Shown here: positions 9,069 through 18,672 of the stretch, piece after piece
Numbering within the stretch: position 1 is the first letter of the stretch
Layout of the letters: every line of letters starts with the position of its first letter
NCBI RefSeq assembly: GCF_000739915.1
Contig: NZ_BBJT01000006.1
Coordinates: 248,001 to 312,000, forward strand
DNA from: Paenibacillus chitinolyticus NBRC 15660
GTDB taxonomy: Bacteria; Bacillota; Bacilli; Paenibacillales; NBRC-103111
Length of the DNA: 64,000 nucleotides
Reading direction: 5' to 3'
The notes under the pieces: model-generated
What the model was told of the DNA's origin: nothing
Seen by the model: only the letters and a program-made list of their open reading frames with translations
Databases searched by the model: none
Program-made: the position numbers and the translations under genes

Positions 9069-10415
9069 TTGGCAGCCAACAGACAAATCAAGCTATCCGC
9101 CTACCTCGTGGGCACCGGAATGCATGTCGCCTCGTGGAAACATCCGAACGCGCAGCGAAGCGCCAGCATCTCCGTCGACTATTACAAAGCGCTCGCCCAA
9201 ACGGCCGAACGCGGCAAGTTCGATATCGCTTTTATCGCGGACAGTCTCGCCATCAATGAGGATTCCCATCCGAATATCCTGAACCGTTTCGAGCCGGTTA
9301 CCCTCATTACCGCGCTTGCGGGCGCCACGTCCAAGATCGGCGTCGTCGCCACCGCTTCCACGTCCTACATCGAGCCGTTCAATCTGGCGCGTTCCCTGCT
9401 GTCCGTCGATCAGATCAGCAAAGGCCGGGCGGGCTGGAATATCGTGACGACACGCGACCTGTCCGGCAGCACGGCCCGGAACTTCGGAGCGCAGGATCAT
9501 CTGGAGCACGGCTTTCGTTACAAACGAGCGGAGGAATTCGTTGAGGTTGTGACGGGGCTTTGGGATTCGTGGGAGGACGATGCCTTCGTGCAGGACAAGG
9601 AAAGCGGTGTTTTCTTCCATCCGGATAAAATGCACCGCCTTAACCACCGGGGCGAATTCTTCTCCGTCGAGGGGCCGCTGAATATCGCGCGTTCACCTCA
9701 GGGGTATCCGGTGCTGGTGCAGGCGGGAACCTCGGAATCCGGCCAGCAGTTCGCCGCCAAGCGGGCGGAAGTGATTTTCTCCATCAAGTACAGCAAACAG
9801 GAAGCCCGGGAGTTTTACGACACGTTCAAAAGCAAAGTCGCCTCTTTCGGCCGGTCGCCCGACGAGGTCGTCATTTTGCAGGGGATTTTTCCGGTAATCG
9901 GTCGAACGCAGGAAGAAGCGGACGAGAAATACAGGCAGCTCGAATCGTATATTTCCGAGGAAACGGGTTTCAGCTTCCTGAAAGACTATTTCCCGGGTGT
10001 CGATTTCGCGGGCTTAACGCTGGAATCCCGTGCCGCCGATGCGGGTCTGGACCGACTTCAGCTGGACAAATCCGATTACAGGAAGCACCAACCCGTCATC
10101 GCCGGGGAAAATCCGACGCTCCGTGAAGTCTACTCGCTTCTTACGGGCTCCTTCAGCCGGGAAGACTGGGTCGGCACCCCGGAGAAAATTGCGGATACGC
10201 TCGAAGAGTGGTTTACGGAGCGCGCAGCCGACGGCTTTATGCTGATGGCCCCGCTGCTGCCGGACGGACTTCACGATTTCGTCGAGGAAGTCGTCCCGCT
10301 TCTCCAGCAGCGCGGACTGTTCCGCACGGAGTATGCGGGCGATACGCTCAGAGAGCATCTCGGTCTGCGCGTGCCGGAGAACCGCTATGCCCGGGAGGAA
10401 GTATCCCGCCCGTAA
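9069..10415 (+). CDS. NtaA/SnaA/DmoA-family FMN-dependent monooxygenase
   Basis: A 448-residue flavin-dependent monooxygenase of the bacterial luciferase superfamily (F2/NtaA branch). It starts at a TTG behind AAGGAGG. Family hallmarks are the N-terminal LSAYLVGTGMHVASWKHP, FDIAFIADSLAI, RGRAGWNIVTT-like residues near 118, a YKRAEEFVEVV...[10 protein letters not shown] segment, and QAGTSESGQQFAA. With reduced flavin from a partner reductase such enzymes cleave C-S or C-N bonds, for example dimethyl sulfide, sulfones, nitrilotriacetate or S-(2-succino)cysteine derivatives. It is related to the monooxygenase at 12425-13750 and stands divergent from metNIQ in a sulfur-scavenging region. The substrate cannot be read from the sequence. 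Confidence 0.85.
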   Translation: MAANRQIKLSAYLVGTGMHVASWKHPNAQRSASISVDYYKALAQTAERGKFDIAFIADSLAINEDSHPNILNRFEPVTLITALAGATSKIGVVATASTSYIEPFNLARSLLSVDQISKGRAGWNIVTTRDLSGSTARNFGAQDHLEHGFRYKRAEEFVEVVTGLWDSWEDDAFVQDKESGVFFHPDKMHRLNHRGEFFSVEGPLNIARSPQGYPVLVQAGTSESGQQFAAKRAEVIFSIKYSKQEAREFYDTFKSKVASFGRSPDEVVILQGIFPVIGRTQEEADEKYRQLESYISEETGFSFLKDYFPGVDFAGLTLESRAADAGLDRLQLDKSDYRKHQPVIAGENPTLREVYSLLTGSFSREDWVGTPEKIADTLEEWFTERAADGFMLMAPLLPDGLHDFVEEVVPLLQQRGLFRTEYAGDTLREHLGLRVPENRYAREEVSRP

Positions 10416-10502
10416 ACGGGCACTCGCGAGCGCGAGACAAGGCGGCCGCTTGCTTCGTGGCGCGCTTTTCAAGCGGGTAAGCACCGCCGCAAAAGCACAC
10501 AG

Positions 10503-10533
10503 AAAAGGAGCCCGGATTCCCCGGGCTCCTTTT
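10503..10533. terminator. Bidirectional terminator between convergent units
   Basis: AAAAGGAGCCCGG (10503-10515) pairs with CCGGGCTCCTTTT (10521-10533). It serves the plus-strand monooxygenase gene and the end of the long minus-strand operon. Confidence 0.8.
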
Positions 10534-10667
10534 GGCGCGTGCAGGCTCGCCGCCGCTTCGGAGCTTACATGCTGCGCACAATATTTCCCTGCGTGCCGAC
10601 ATTCGCTGCGTTCAAGGCCCGTTTTCCGGCGATACAGCGGCGGTCAACGGTAAACAAAGGCACGGTT

Positions 10668-11633
10668 TCAAGCATCGTAAAGCCCCGTGCTTAAATAACG
10701 CTCCCCCGTATCGGGAGCGATGCAGAGCACCTTCTTACCTCTCCCGAGCCTTTCGGCGATCCGGATTCCCGCCCATACGGCCGCTCCCGAGGAAGGCCCC
10801 AGAAGAAGCCCTTCCCGGCGGGCCAGCTCTCTGGCCGTCTCATAAGCGTCCTCGTCCCCGATCTGCAGCACCTCGTCGTAGAGCTGCGTGTTGAGGACCG
10901 GCGGAATAAAGCTGGGACTGATTCCGGGGATACCGTGAGTCCCCGGCTCGCCGCCGGAGAGTAAAGGCGAACAGCGCGATTCGACGACATAAATGCGCAA
11001 ATCCGGCAGTCTGGATTTAAGCGACTCCCCCGTACCCGTTATCGTGCCTCCGGTGCCCGAGGTACACACGAATGCGTCCAATTTCCCCTGCATCTGCTCC
11101 CATATTTCCGAAGCGGTCGTAAACCGGTGAACGTCGGCGTTGCCGGCATTCTCGAACTGGACGGGAACGAAGCTGCCGGGAATCCGCCTTTCCAGCTCCC
11201 TGGCTCTGCGGAGGCCGCCTTCGATCTTTTCTTCCGCCGGGTAGAGGACGACTTCAGCCCCATACGCTTGCAGAATTCCCGTACGCTCCGCCGACATGTT
11301 ATCGGACATGATTACGATAAGCCTGTATCCCTTGACGGCCGCCACTAACGCCATGCCGATGCCCGTGTTTCCGCTGGTCACTTCGATAATCGTTCCGCCG
11401 GGGAGCAGCCTGCCGTCCCGTTCGGCCTGCTCGATCATATGCCGGGCCGCACGGTCTTTCACGCTTCCGCCGGGGTTGAACGACTCCAGCTTGACGTAAA
11501 GCTCGGCGTCGTTCGTACCCGACAGCCGCCGGATACGGACGACCGGAGTATCCCCGATCAGCTCCAGTACGCTGCCTGCCATTGCGGGACTGTGTCCGGC
11601 ATCTTCAACCTCTTCTCCGTCTCTTGCGGACAT
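10668..11633 (-). CDS. Cysteine synthase-like PLP enzyme
   Basis: A 321-residue fold-type II PLP enzyme (CysK/cystathionine beta-synthase group). The lysine that holds PLP is in NPGGSVKDRAA (K59), followed by the phosphate- and substrate-loop VTSGNTGIGMAL, the glycine loop TSGTGGTITG and the C-terminal GPSSGAAVWAG. It condenses O-acetylserine (or a similar serine derivative) with sulfide, or runs the related reaction with homocysteine. The 17-residue N-terminal extension is unusual, but the start at 11633 has a strong GGAGGAGG site. Last gene of the long sulfur operon, followed by a terminator; it would capture released sulfide or thiol. Confidence 0.88.
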   Translation of the reverse strand: MSARDGEEVEDAGHSPAMAGSVLELIGDTPVVRIRRLSGTNDAELYVKLESFNPGGSVKDRAARHMIEQAERDGRLLPGGTIIEVTSGNTGIGMALVAAVKGYRLIVIMSDNMSAERTGILQAYGAEVVLYPAEEKIEGGLRRARELERRIPGSFVPVQFENAGNADVHRFTTASEIWEQMQGKLDAFVCTSGTGGTITGTGESLKSRLPDLRIYVVESRCSPLLSGGEPGTHGIPGISPSFIPPVLNTQLYDEVLQIGDEDAYETARELARREGLLLGPSSGAAVWAGIRIAERLGRGKKVLCIAPDTGERYLSTGLYDA

Positions 11634-11668
11634 GAGATCCGCCTCCTCCCGGCTCCCGGATCGCGATG

Positions 11669-12232
11669 TCAGCTTCCGACCGTTACTTCCCCCGCTTCAC
11701 CGCTGCCGGAAGAATGCAGCACCTTGCCCGTTATTTCCTGAGGTCTTTGAAGCAGATTTAAGATAGGACAGACTTCCTCGACTCCCCGGTGAAGCTCGGC
11801 GATTTCTTCCTTGGAAGCGGCCGACTCGATGTGCAGGGTGTAGCGGATGTTGTGAGGCCAGAAGGGGATCTCTTCATAGCCGTCTTTTCCGGCGAACTTG
11901 TGGAGCTCGCCTTCAACTTCTACCTCCAGCGATTCCAGCGGTACTCCGCGCAGGGCGGCCTGAATCAGCGTGATGTGCGTCAGGCAGCTTCCGAGTACGC
12001 CGAGCTGAATCTCCGCCGAATTCGGACCGAGGTCGAATCCCGCGAAATCCGGCAGACTATCGCTAAGAATCTGGAAATTGCGGATACGAATTTCCCTTAC
12101 GCCGCTCCGGTCCTTGGCTCTTACCTTGGCCTTCAGCACGTCCGACGGCTGATTGGCGACTCGTTCGCGCTCTTCCTCGCGTTCCTCTAGAGACTTCTTT
12201 TTGGCGGCCAAATAATCATTTAACTGGCTCAT
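11669..12232 (-). CDS. OsmC-family protein
   Basis: A 187-residue OsmC/Ohr-fold protein. The two conserved cysteines of the family are present (GSCLTH, C83; VCPILN, C155), the pair used for thiol-based peroxide reduction. The N-terminal 40 residues are a charged helix (KKKSLEEREEERER). The ATG at 12232 has GGAGTGA 5 bp upstream; a GTG nine bases earlier is too close to it. In this operon it may protect from or process reactive sulfur or peroxide formed by the flavin enzymes; that is inference. Confidence 0.8.
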   Translation of the reverse strand: MSQLNDYLAAKKKSLEEREEERERVANQPSDVLKAKVRAKDRSGVREIRIRNFQILSDSLPDFAGFDLGPNSAEIQLGVLGSCLTHITLIQAALRGVPLESLEVEVEGELHKFAGKDGYEEIPFWPHNIRYTLHIESAASKEEIAELHRGVEEVCPILNLLQRPQEITGKVLHSSGSGEAGEVTVGS

Positions 12233-12424
12233 ATCGCTCACTCCGTTCCCATGGATTGAACTGCTGCTCCTTAACTAGTCCCGCCCGCCCCACTTTAAAG
12301 CAACCCCCTCAGAACAGGTGAGGCAGCGATTTCCCGTCGAGCGTGATCTACGCACACGGCAATAGACTCACGCGCATGCTATACGCGACAGCGCCACGGC
12401 GCTGCCAAACCGTATCAACCCGGC

Positions 12425-13750
12425 TCACACCGTCTCCGGCTGTTTCGCATACCGGTTGGCCGGTACCGGCAGCCCCAGGTTGCCCCGGAGCGTATCGCTT
12501 TCGTACTCCGTGCGGAAAATGCCGCGCTGCTGGAGGACCGGCACCACGTGATCCACGAAATCCTCCAGCCCGCTCGGAACGGCGGCGGAAAGCATAAAGC
12601 CGTCCACGGCACCCGCTTCGAAATACTCCTGGATAAGATCCGCGACCTTTTCGGGCGTTCCGATGAAATGTCCTTTCGGCGTTGCGGCCTGCAGAGCTAC
12701 CTGACGAAGCGTGAGGTTTTTCTCCTTCGCTTCCTCCTTGATTTTGTCGGTCCCGCTTTGGAAGCTGTTCTTGCCGAGATCGCCGAGATCCGGGAACGGT
12801 TCATCCAGGGGATACTGCGAGAAATCGTGATGTTCGAAAAACCGGCCCAAATAATCGAGCGCCGTCTCGATCGTCACCAGGTTCGCAACCTCTTGGTACT
12901 TGCGCTCCGCCTCCTCCTCGGTCGATCCGATAATCGGTCCGATGCCCGGGAAAATAAGCACGTCGTCCTTCGAGCGCCCGTGCGAAACGGCCCTCTCCTT
13001 CACTTCCTTGTAGAAACGGACGGCGTCTTCCAAGTTCTCCTGCCCGGTGAAAATGGCGTCCGCCACTTTAGCCGCATAGTTTTTGCCCACTTCAGAGGAA
13101 CCCGCCTGGAAAATAACCGGCTGCCCTTGTCTGGAACGGGCAATGTTCAGCGGGCCCCGGACGGAGAAAAATTCCCCCTGGTGATTCAAGGTGTGAAGCT
13201 TCCCGGGATCGAAAAATACGCCGGACTCTTTATCTCGCACGAAAGCGTCGTCTTCCCAGGAGTCCCACAATCCTTTCGTCACATCCAAATATTCTTCCGC
13301 GATTTTGTAGCGCAGATCGTGCTCGGGATGCGATTTGCCGTAGTTTAACGCGGACCCTTCGAGCGGTGAAGTGACGACGTTCCACCCCGCACGACCGCCG
13401 CTGATGGCGTCGAGGGAACCGAACTGCCGGGCGACCGTAAACGGTTCGCTGTACGAAGTCGACAGGGTTCCGACGAGGCCGATGTGTGTACTCACGGCAG
13501 CCAGAGCGCTCAGAATCGTAATCGGTTCAAAACGGTTCAGGAAATGCGGGATCGACTTCTCGTTGATATACAAGCCGTCGGCGATGAAGATCAGATCGAA
13601 CTTGCCCGCTTCCGCCTTCCGCACCCATTTTTTGTACAGCTCGAAATTCACACTCGCGTCCGGCTGCGAGTCCGGGTGTCTCCACATCGCCGGATTACCG
13701 CCGACACCGTGCAGAAGCGCGCCCAGCTTCAACTGTCTTTTTTTACTCAT
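12425..13750 (-). CDS. NtaA/YtnJ(CmoJ)-type FMN-dependent monooxygenase
   Basis: A 441-residue luciferase-like monooxygenase with the same landmarks as the 9069 protein: [55 protein letters not shown] and [14 protein letters not shown]. Length and neighbours match B. subtilis YtnJ/CmoJ and YxeK, which oxidise N-acetyl-S-alkylcysteines so that the C-S bond breaks. Start at 13750 follows GGGGAGAAGGATC. It lies downstream of the acetyltransferase, importer and deacetylase of the same operon, which supports S-alkylcysteine breakdown. Exact substrate unknown. Confidence 0.85.
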   Translation of the reverse strand: MSKKRQLKLGALLHGVGGNPAMWRHPDSQPDASVNFELYKKWVRKAEAGKFDLIFIADGLYINEKSIPHFLNRFEPITILSALAAVSTHIGLVGTLSTSYSEPFTVARQFGSLDAISGGRAGWNVVTSPLEGSALNYGKSHPEHDLRYKIAEEYLDVTKGLWDSWEDDAFVRDKESGVFFDPGKLHTLNHQGEFFSVRGPLNIARSRQGQPVIFQAGSSEVGKNYAAKVADAIFTGQENLEDAVRFYKEVKERAVSHGRSKDDVLIFPGIGPIIGSTEEEAERKYQEVANLVTIETALDYLGRFFEHHDFSQYPLDEPFPDLGDLGKNSFQSGTDKIKEEAKEKNLTLRQVALQAATPKGHFIGTPEKVADLIQEYFEAGAVDGFMLSAAVPSGLEDFVDHVVPVLQQRGIFRTEYESDTLRGNLGLPVPANRYAKQPETV

Positions 13751-13774
13751 GATCCTTCTCCCCTTCCGCTTTTG

Positions 13775-14257
13775 TTACACCGCCGCTACCACGGTTTTGA
13801 TCCGTTCGATTTGCCCCAGATGAGTTTGCACGTGCGCCGTAAAAGCATTCACGACGGACGCCAGGGTGACGGTCTCCCCTTTGAAATTGACACCGGTTTT
13901 CTCCCAATCCGCTTCTGTAAGCCGCCGGAACAAAACCGCGTTATATTGCAGCAGCGCCGCATAAGCGTCCAATAGATCGGAAACGCCGCTTTCGTTCGCC
14001 CGCTGTCCTTCCACCCACGGGTCCTGGGCGAATCCGGGCAGGATCTTATCCGAGCCCGCCAAAATTTCGCGGATGCGGAAGGAGACCACGATATTGTGGT
14101 CGGCCAGATGCGCCAGCACTTCCGTAATGCTCCATTTTCCCGGGGCTTCTTTCCGCTTGAGCTGCTCTTCGTCCAGTCCCGCGACCGCCAGTTTCAATTG
14201 ATCGTATACCGATAAGTAAAGTTGGATATCTACGTTTAAAATGCCGGAACCGCTCAT
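13775..14257 (-). CDS. DinB/YfiT-fold protein, possible thiol transferase
   Basis: A 160-residue four-helix DinB-family protein, starting after AGGAGGAAAAGAA. The metal-site histidines of the family are visible: one in LAHLADH (residues near 48-53) and a second group in FTAHVQTHLGQI near the end. Members include bacillithiol or mycothiol S-transferases and maleylpyruvate isomerase-like enzymes. Being inside a sulfur-compound operon, a bacillithiol-dependent transferase role is plausible but unproven. It is not part of the B. subtilis ytmI operon. Confidence 0.75.
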   Translation of the reverse strand: MSGSGILNVDIQLYLSVYDQLKLAVAGLDEEQLKRKEAPGKWSITEVLAHLADHNIVVSFRIREILAGSDKILPGFAQDPWVEGQRANESGVSDLLDAYAALLQYNAVLFRRLTEADWEKTGVNFKGETVTLASVVNAFTAHVQTHLGQIERIKTVVAAV

Positions 14258-14277
14258 TTCTTTTCCTCCTTATGTAG

Positions 14278-15438
14278 TCATCCGGAGACCATGGGACCCG
14301 GGGACCCTTGTGTAAAACGCGTCAAAGCAAACGGCCCGATATCGAACGGCGTCCGTCCGTACAGCATCAGATCGGCGAGAATCTCCCCGACGACACTCGA
14401 AAATTTGAACCCGTGCCCCGAAAATCCTCCCGCCAGAAGAACGGACGGATGGACCGGATGACGGTCGATCATAAACTGTTCGTCGGGTGAAAGCTCGTAT
14501 TTGCAGACGGCTCCACGGTTCAACGGGCCTGCCGCCTGAGGCATATAAGCTTCCAACGCCCGGCGCAGATCCCCTTCATCCTCTTCGTAGCGGCCGAAGG
14601 GCTCCAGCGCCTCGCCCGCCGTCCATTCCACGCCGGTGTCGTGTCTGCCGATTTTGACCCCCGCGCCGCCGATGTCCGGAAAGCCGTAGTAGCCTCCGTC
14701 GCCGCCGCCGATGGTGAAGCCCGGGAATCGGCCCGCACCGAACAGGGGCTGTTTCGGCTGAAACCAGCCTACAGCTTTGCGGACCGCCCGGACGGGCAGT
14801 TTCACGAACGGCTCCAGCGTCCGGAACCAAGCGCCGGTGGCGAGAATGGCCTGCTGCGCATAGTACACGCCCCGGTCCGTATGAACGGCGACGCCGCCCT
14901 CCCGGGCGTTCAGCTGGCGCACGGGCGTATCCGTCAGCAGCCGGGCTCCGGCCTCTTCGGCCAGCCTCCGGTAGGCGGCGACGCACTTCTCGCTGAACAG
15001 ATAGCCGGCGTCCGGCTCATACATCCCGGCGAAATGCTCCGGCAGCTCGAAGCCCGGCCACCGGCGGCCGATCTCGGCCGCGTCCAGCAGCTCCACGCTG
15101 ACGCCCAGCTTCCGGGCGTCTTCGGCCCGCGTGCGGAACGCGTCCGCCCCCGCGATATTGATCACCCCGGACGGGACCATCAGCTCCGTGCCGGTCTCCG
15201 CCTGGAGCTCCTCCCACAGCTCCTGGGCGCGCAGCGCCATCGTGATGTAGGCGGGCCCTCCGCTGTATGCGTGGCGGATAAGCCGGGGCTCTCCGTGATG
15301 GCTGCCTTCCCCGTGCGGCGGGTTGAAGGAGTCGATGAGCAGCGTCCTCACTCCCTGCTTCGCCAGGTGGTAGCCTGCGCTCATGCCCATCGAGCCCGCT
15401 CCGACCACGATGACGTCATACGTCATCCCGCCATTCAT
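14278..15438 (-). CDS. FAD-dependent amino acid oxidase, SolA / monomeric sarcosine oxidase family
   Basis: A 386-residue flavoprotein with the Rossmann dinucleotide motif VVGAGSMGMSAG near residues 10-21, HHGEPRLIRHAYSGG, and a C-terminal GGFSGHGFKFSSVVGE that carries the FAD-linking region of sarcosine and N-methyltryptophan oxidases; the usual covalent Cys is seen as CKYELSPDEQF (residue near 314). It oxidises secondary amines (N-methyl amino acids) to an imine and hydrogen peroxide. Its start overlaps the stop of the upstream amidohydrolase. Together with the deacetylase it hints that N-alkylated sulfur amino acids may be used; that is inference. Confidence 0.85.
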   Translation of the reverse strand: MNGGMTYDVIVVGAGSMGMSAGYHLAKQGVRTLLIDSFNPPHGEGSHHGEPRLIRHAYSGGPAYITMALRAQELWEELQAETGTELMVPSGVINIAGADAFRTRAEDARKLGVSVELLDAAEIGRRWPGFELPEHFAGMYEPDAGYLFSEKCVAAYRRLAEEAGARLLTDTPVRQLNAREGGVAVHTDRGVYYAQQAILATGAWFRTLEPFVKLPVRAVRKAVGWFQPKQPLFGAGRFPGFTIGGGDGGYYGFPDIGGAGVKIGRHDTGVEWTAGEALEPFGRYEEDEGDLRRALEAYMPQAAGPLNRGAVCKYELSPDEQFMIDRHPVHPSVLLAGGFSGHGFKFSSVVGEILADLMLYGRTPFDIGPFALTRFTQGSPGPMVSG

Positions 15439-16628
15439 CCGTTTGCTCCGCCTGCGGGCGGATCGGCCAGTTCCAGGAGCGCTCGCAGGGCCAGCTCCGA
15501 GAAAAATCGCGCGCTCACCGGAAGGGCCGCTTCATCCAGGTCGAACGCCTGATGATGCCACTCGTGCGGTCCGTCCGTTCCGACGAAGACGAAAAGCCCG
15601 GGCACTTCCCGCTGATAGAAGGCGAAGTCTTCGCCTGCCGGAGACGGGAGCGGCGTAACCGCGCTGTAGCCGAGAGCGTCCGCCGTGGTTCTCGCAAGCT
15701 CGGCCAGCTCGGCGGAGTTGTTCACGGGAGGCGGCCCCTGAATCCAGCGGAGCGACGCTTTCGTCCCGCTGGCGGCCGCCACTCCCTCGACGACCTCGCG
15801 GAAGCGCGCCAGTACGCGGCTCCGTACGCCTTCGTCGAAGGTGCGGATCGTGCCCTCCAGCAGCGCTTTCTCCGGAATCACGTTCCAGGCGGTCCCGCTG
15901 TGCAGCTTCGTCACGCTGACGACGGCACTGTCCAGCGAGCTGATATTGCGGCTGACGATGGACTGGACCGCCGAAACGATCTGCGCGGACGCCACGATAG
16001 GATCGCTGCCGGCTTCGGGCAGGGCCGCGTGCGAGCCCCGGCCTTCTATCTCGGCGACGAAGCCGTCCGCAGCCGCCATCAGCGGACCTTCTTTGATGCC
16101 GAGCGTCCCGACCGGCAAATCCGGCTTGTTGTGCAGCCCGAAAACGGCCCGCACGTTCTCCAGCGCTCCGCTGCCGATCACTTTGAGAGCGCCGCTCGCC
16201 TTCTCCTCGGCCGGCTGGAACAGGAAGCGGACCGTGCCCGGAAGCTCCTCTTCCTTCTGCTTGAGCAGGTAAGCGGCTCCGAGAACGGCCGCCGTGTGAA
16301 AATCGTGGCCGCAGGCGTGCATTTTCCCCGGAACCTTGGATGCGTAAGGAAGGCCGGTCTCTTCCCGGATCGGCAGCGCGTCAATGTCTGCCCGGATGGC
16401 GACCACTGGTCCCGGACGCAGTCCCCCCACTTCCGCAACCAGCCCGGTTCGCAGGGAGTAAGGGGCGATACGGATGCCGGCCTCCTCCAGCCAGGCTTTA
16501 ATAAAAGCCGTCGTTTCGAATTCTTCGTGAGACAGCTCCGGATTTTCATGCAGATGGCGCCGGGCCGCAACGAGTTTTGCGGCCAGTTCTTCCAACTGCT
16601 CTTGCTGCGCCAGCGTTTCGCTAGTCAT
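15435..16628 (-). CDS. M20-family amidohydrolase (HipO/SndA-like deacetylase)
   Basis: A 397-residue M20D peptidase-fold amidohydrolase. The metal ligands are visible in MHACGHDFHTA (near 104-114), PAEEKASGA, GLHNKPDLPVGT and the late HEWHHQAFDLDE. Such enzymes remove N-acyl groups; the B. subtilis homologue in the ytmI operon (SndA/HipO, YtnL) deacetylates N-acetylcysteine or N-acetyl-S-alkylcysteines. Start at 16628 follows AAAGGAGGG. It pairs logically with the GNAT acetyltransferase that opens this operon (protection by acetylation, then deacetylation). Confidence 0.88.
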   Translation of the reverse strand: MTSETLAQQEQLEELAAKLVAARRHLHENPELSHEEFETTAFIKAWLEEAGIRIAPYSLRTGLVAEVGGLRPGPVVAIRADIDALPIREETGLPYASKVPGKMHACGHDFHTAAVLGAAYLLKQKEEELPGTVRFLFQPAEEKASGALKVIGSGALENVRAVFGLHNKPDLPVGTLGIKEGPLMAAADGFVAEIEGRGSHAALPEAGSDPIVASAQIVSAVQSIVSRNISSLDSAVVSVTKLHSGTAWNVIPEKALLEGTIRTFDEGVRSRVLARFREVVEGVAAASGTKASLRWIQGPPPVNNSAELAELARTTADALGYSAVTPLPSPAGEDFAFYQREVPGLFVFVGTDGPHEWHHQAFDLDEAALPVSARFFSELALRALLELADPPAGGANG

Positions 16629-16727
16629 GGCTCTCGCCCTCCTTTTGACTGAGACTGCTTAGGATTGTTTAAGGCTGTTTAAGAAGCGCAATGCGGCGGC
16701 GGATTGCCGCCCGCCATTCGCGGCAGC

Positions 16728-17789
16728 TCAAGCCTCTACCGATACGCGCCGACCGGCCGTTTCCGCTTCCGGTTCAGCCGCCGTGTCCGCACCCGACAGC
16801 GCTTCGATCAGCAGCTCGAACGACCGCAGCCGCTTCGCAAAATCTTTGACCGCGGTCAAAACGATAAATTCGTCCACACCGGTGACCCGCTGCAGCTCCA
16901 GCAGCTCTTTTTTCACGGTTTCGATCGTCCCTTTCGTCACCGAGGGCTCCTTCACCTCGATCGTGAAGTTCTCGCTGCTCTGCTTACCGAACTCCTCCGC
17001 ATGCTCCAAGGTGCTGACCGTAATCGTCCGGCCGCTCTCCAGATGGATTTTGACCAGCTTGTGGTCTCCGGCCAGTTCCTCCGCTTCTTCCTCACTCCCG
17101 GCCGCAATGACGGACAAAGCGAGTATGGCCGCCGGCTGCGCGCCGCCCGCGTAATTGAACTCGCGCCGATACGTCCCGATGGCTTCCACGGCCGTCTGCG
17201 GATCTCCGTTGATAAACAGCGAGAACACGTAAGGCAGACCCAGTTCCGCAGCAATCCGGGCGCTTCCGGTGCTCGCTCCGAGCACGTAAAGATCCGCGGG
17301 CCGCTCCGGTACCGGATTCGCACGGAGACCGGCCAGCGGGTGATCTTCTTCCAGCCGGTTGTGAAGAAATTTGCGCAGCTCGACGATTTTGTCCGTCAGG
17401 GAGTCGGCATCCACGACGTTTTTTTGAAGCGCCTGCGTCGATCTCGGCAGCCCGCCGGGAGCGCGGCCGATCCCCAGATCGATCCTTCCCGGTCCGAGCG
17501 CGGACAGCACGTTAAAGTTTTCCGCGACTTTGTACGGGCTGTAATGCTGGAGCATGACGCCTCCCGATCCGAGCCGGATGCGTTCGGTTTTGGCCAGCAG
17601 ATGGGAGATCAGCACTTCCGGCGAAGATCCGGCGACGTGCGCGGAATCGTGATGTTCCGCTACCCAGAAGCGGTGATAACCGAGCTCCTCCGCCCGCCGG
17701 GCCAGCGCAACGGTCCGATTGAAAGCCTCCGTCCCGGTGTCGCCTTCGTAGATAGGGGTCTGGTCCAGAATACTCAGTTTAATGGCCAT
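16728..17789 (-). CDS. Luciferase-like (LLM class) flavin oxidoreductase, YtmO/CmoO-like
   Basis: A 353-residue protein of luciferase-family oxidoreductase group 1: LSILDQTPIYEGDTG at the start, YHRFWVAEHHDSAHVAGSSPEVLI, RIRLGSGGVMLQHYSPYKVAE and GRIDLGIGRAPGG. The last 20 residues are Glu/Ala-rich and poorly conserved. Length and neighbours match B. subtilis YtmO (CmoO). Such a protein uses reduced FMN; in S-alkylcysteine salvage it works beside the YtnJ-type monooxygenase. Start at 17789 follows AAGGAGG. Confidence 0.85.
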   Translation of the reverse strand: MAIKLSILDQTPIYEGDTGTEAFNRTVALARRAEELGYHRFWVAEHHDSAHVAGSSPEVLISHLLAKTERIRLGSGGVMLQHYSPYKVAENFNVLSALGPGRIDLGIGRAPGGLPRSTQALQKNVVDADSLTDKIVELRKFLHNRLEEDHPLAGLRANPVPERPADLYVLGASTGSARIAAELGLPYVFSLFINGDPQTAVEAIGTYRREFNYAGGAQPAAILALSVIAAGSEEEAEELAGDHKLVKIHLESGRTITVSTLEHAEEFGKQSSENFTIEVKEPSVTKGTIETVKKELLELQRVTGVDEFIVLTAVKDFAKRLRSFELLIEALSGADTAAEPEAETAGRRVSVEA

Positions 17790-17919
17790 ATCTTGGTTTC
17801 CTCCTTGTAAAAAAACGAATTCCGGCCGTACAGACGGAACCGTTTTTGCAGTTGGTCTTTTGTACTTGCGTTCTTTGCAGTTCCGTCATTACAGTTCCGT
17901 CTTTTTCCGGCTCCGCGTT

Positions 17920-18672
17920 TTAAATGGAATAGTTCAGTTCGGGAGTGATCCGCTTCAGAAACTGGCGGGTCCGCTCTTCCTTGGGTGCGTTAAACAGCTC
18001 GCCCGGCGGGCCTTCCTCGACGATGGCGCCGCCGTCCATAAAGACCACATGATTGGACACTTCTCTGGCGAATCCCATTTCATGCGTCACGACAATCATC
18101 GTTATGCCCTCTTTGGCGATCTTGCGGATAACCGCAAGCACCTCCCCGACAAGTTCGGGGTCCAGAGCCGACGTCGGTTCGTCGAACAGGATGACTTCCG
18201 GATTCAGCGCCAGTGCCCGCGCGATTCCGACGCGCTGCTGTTGACCTCCGGACAATTGGCTCGGATAGGCGTCCAGTTTCCCGGAAAGCCCCACTTTCAG
18301 CAGCACTTCCGCGCTTCGCGCGCGCGCCTCGTCTTTCGGAAGCTTCTGCGCGACGACCAGTCCTTCCATCACATTTTCCAGAACGGTCTTGTGCTTAAAC
18401 AAATTGTACTGCTGGAAAACCATCGCGGTTTTCTTGCGCAGCGTATGAATCTCTTTGCGGCCCGAGCGCTTGCAATCGACGGTAAAATCCCCGATCGTCA
18501 CTTCGCCGGCGTTCGGCTTTTCCAGAAAATTGATGCACCGCAGCAGCGTCGTTTTGCCCGATCCGCTCGGCCCCAGGATGACGACTACTTCTCCTTTATG
18601 CACGGTCAGGTCGATGCCTTTCAGCACTTCCTGCTTCCCGAACGATTTTGAAATGCCGGTCAGTTTAATCAT
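17920..18672 (-). CDS. tcyN: Cystine/S-compound ABC transporter ATPase (TcyN-like)
   Basis: A 250-residue polar amino acid ABC ATPase: Walker [14 protein letters not shown]-loop [12 protein letters not shown], signature LSGGQQQR, Walker [13 protein letters not shown] and [10 protein letters not shown]. It energises the two permeases encoded just upstream, with which it overlaps by 4 bp. The order binding protein, permease, permease, ATPase matches TcyJKLMN (one binding protein here instead of two), which takes up cystine and S-alkylcysteine-type compounds. Confidence 0.88.
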   Translation of the reverse strand: MIKLTGISKSFGKQEVLKGIDLTVHKGEVVVILGPSGSGKTTLLRCINFLEKPNAGEVTIGDFTVDCKRSGRKEIHTLRKKTAMVFQQYNLFKHKTVLENVMEGLVVAQKLPKDEARARSAEVLLKVGLSGKLDAYPSQLSGGQQQRVGIARALALNPEVILFDEPTSALDPELVGEVLAVIRKIAKEGITMIVVTHEMGFAREVSNHVVFMDGGAIVEEGPPGELFNAPKEERTRQFLKRITPELNYSI

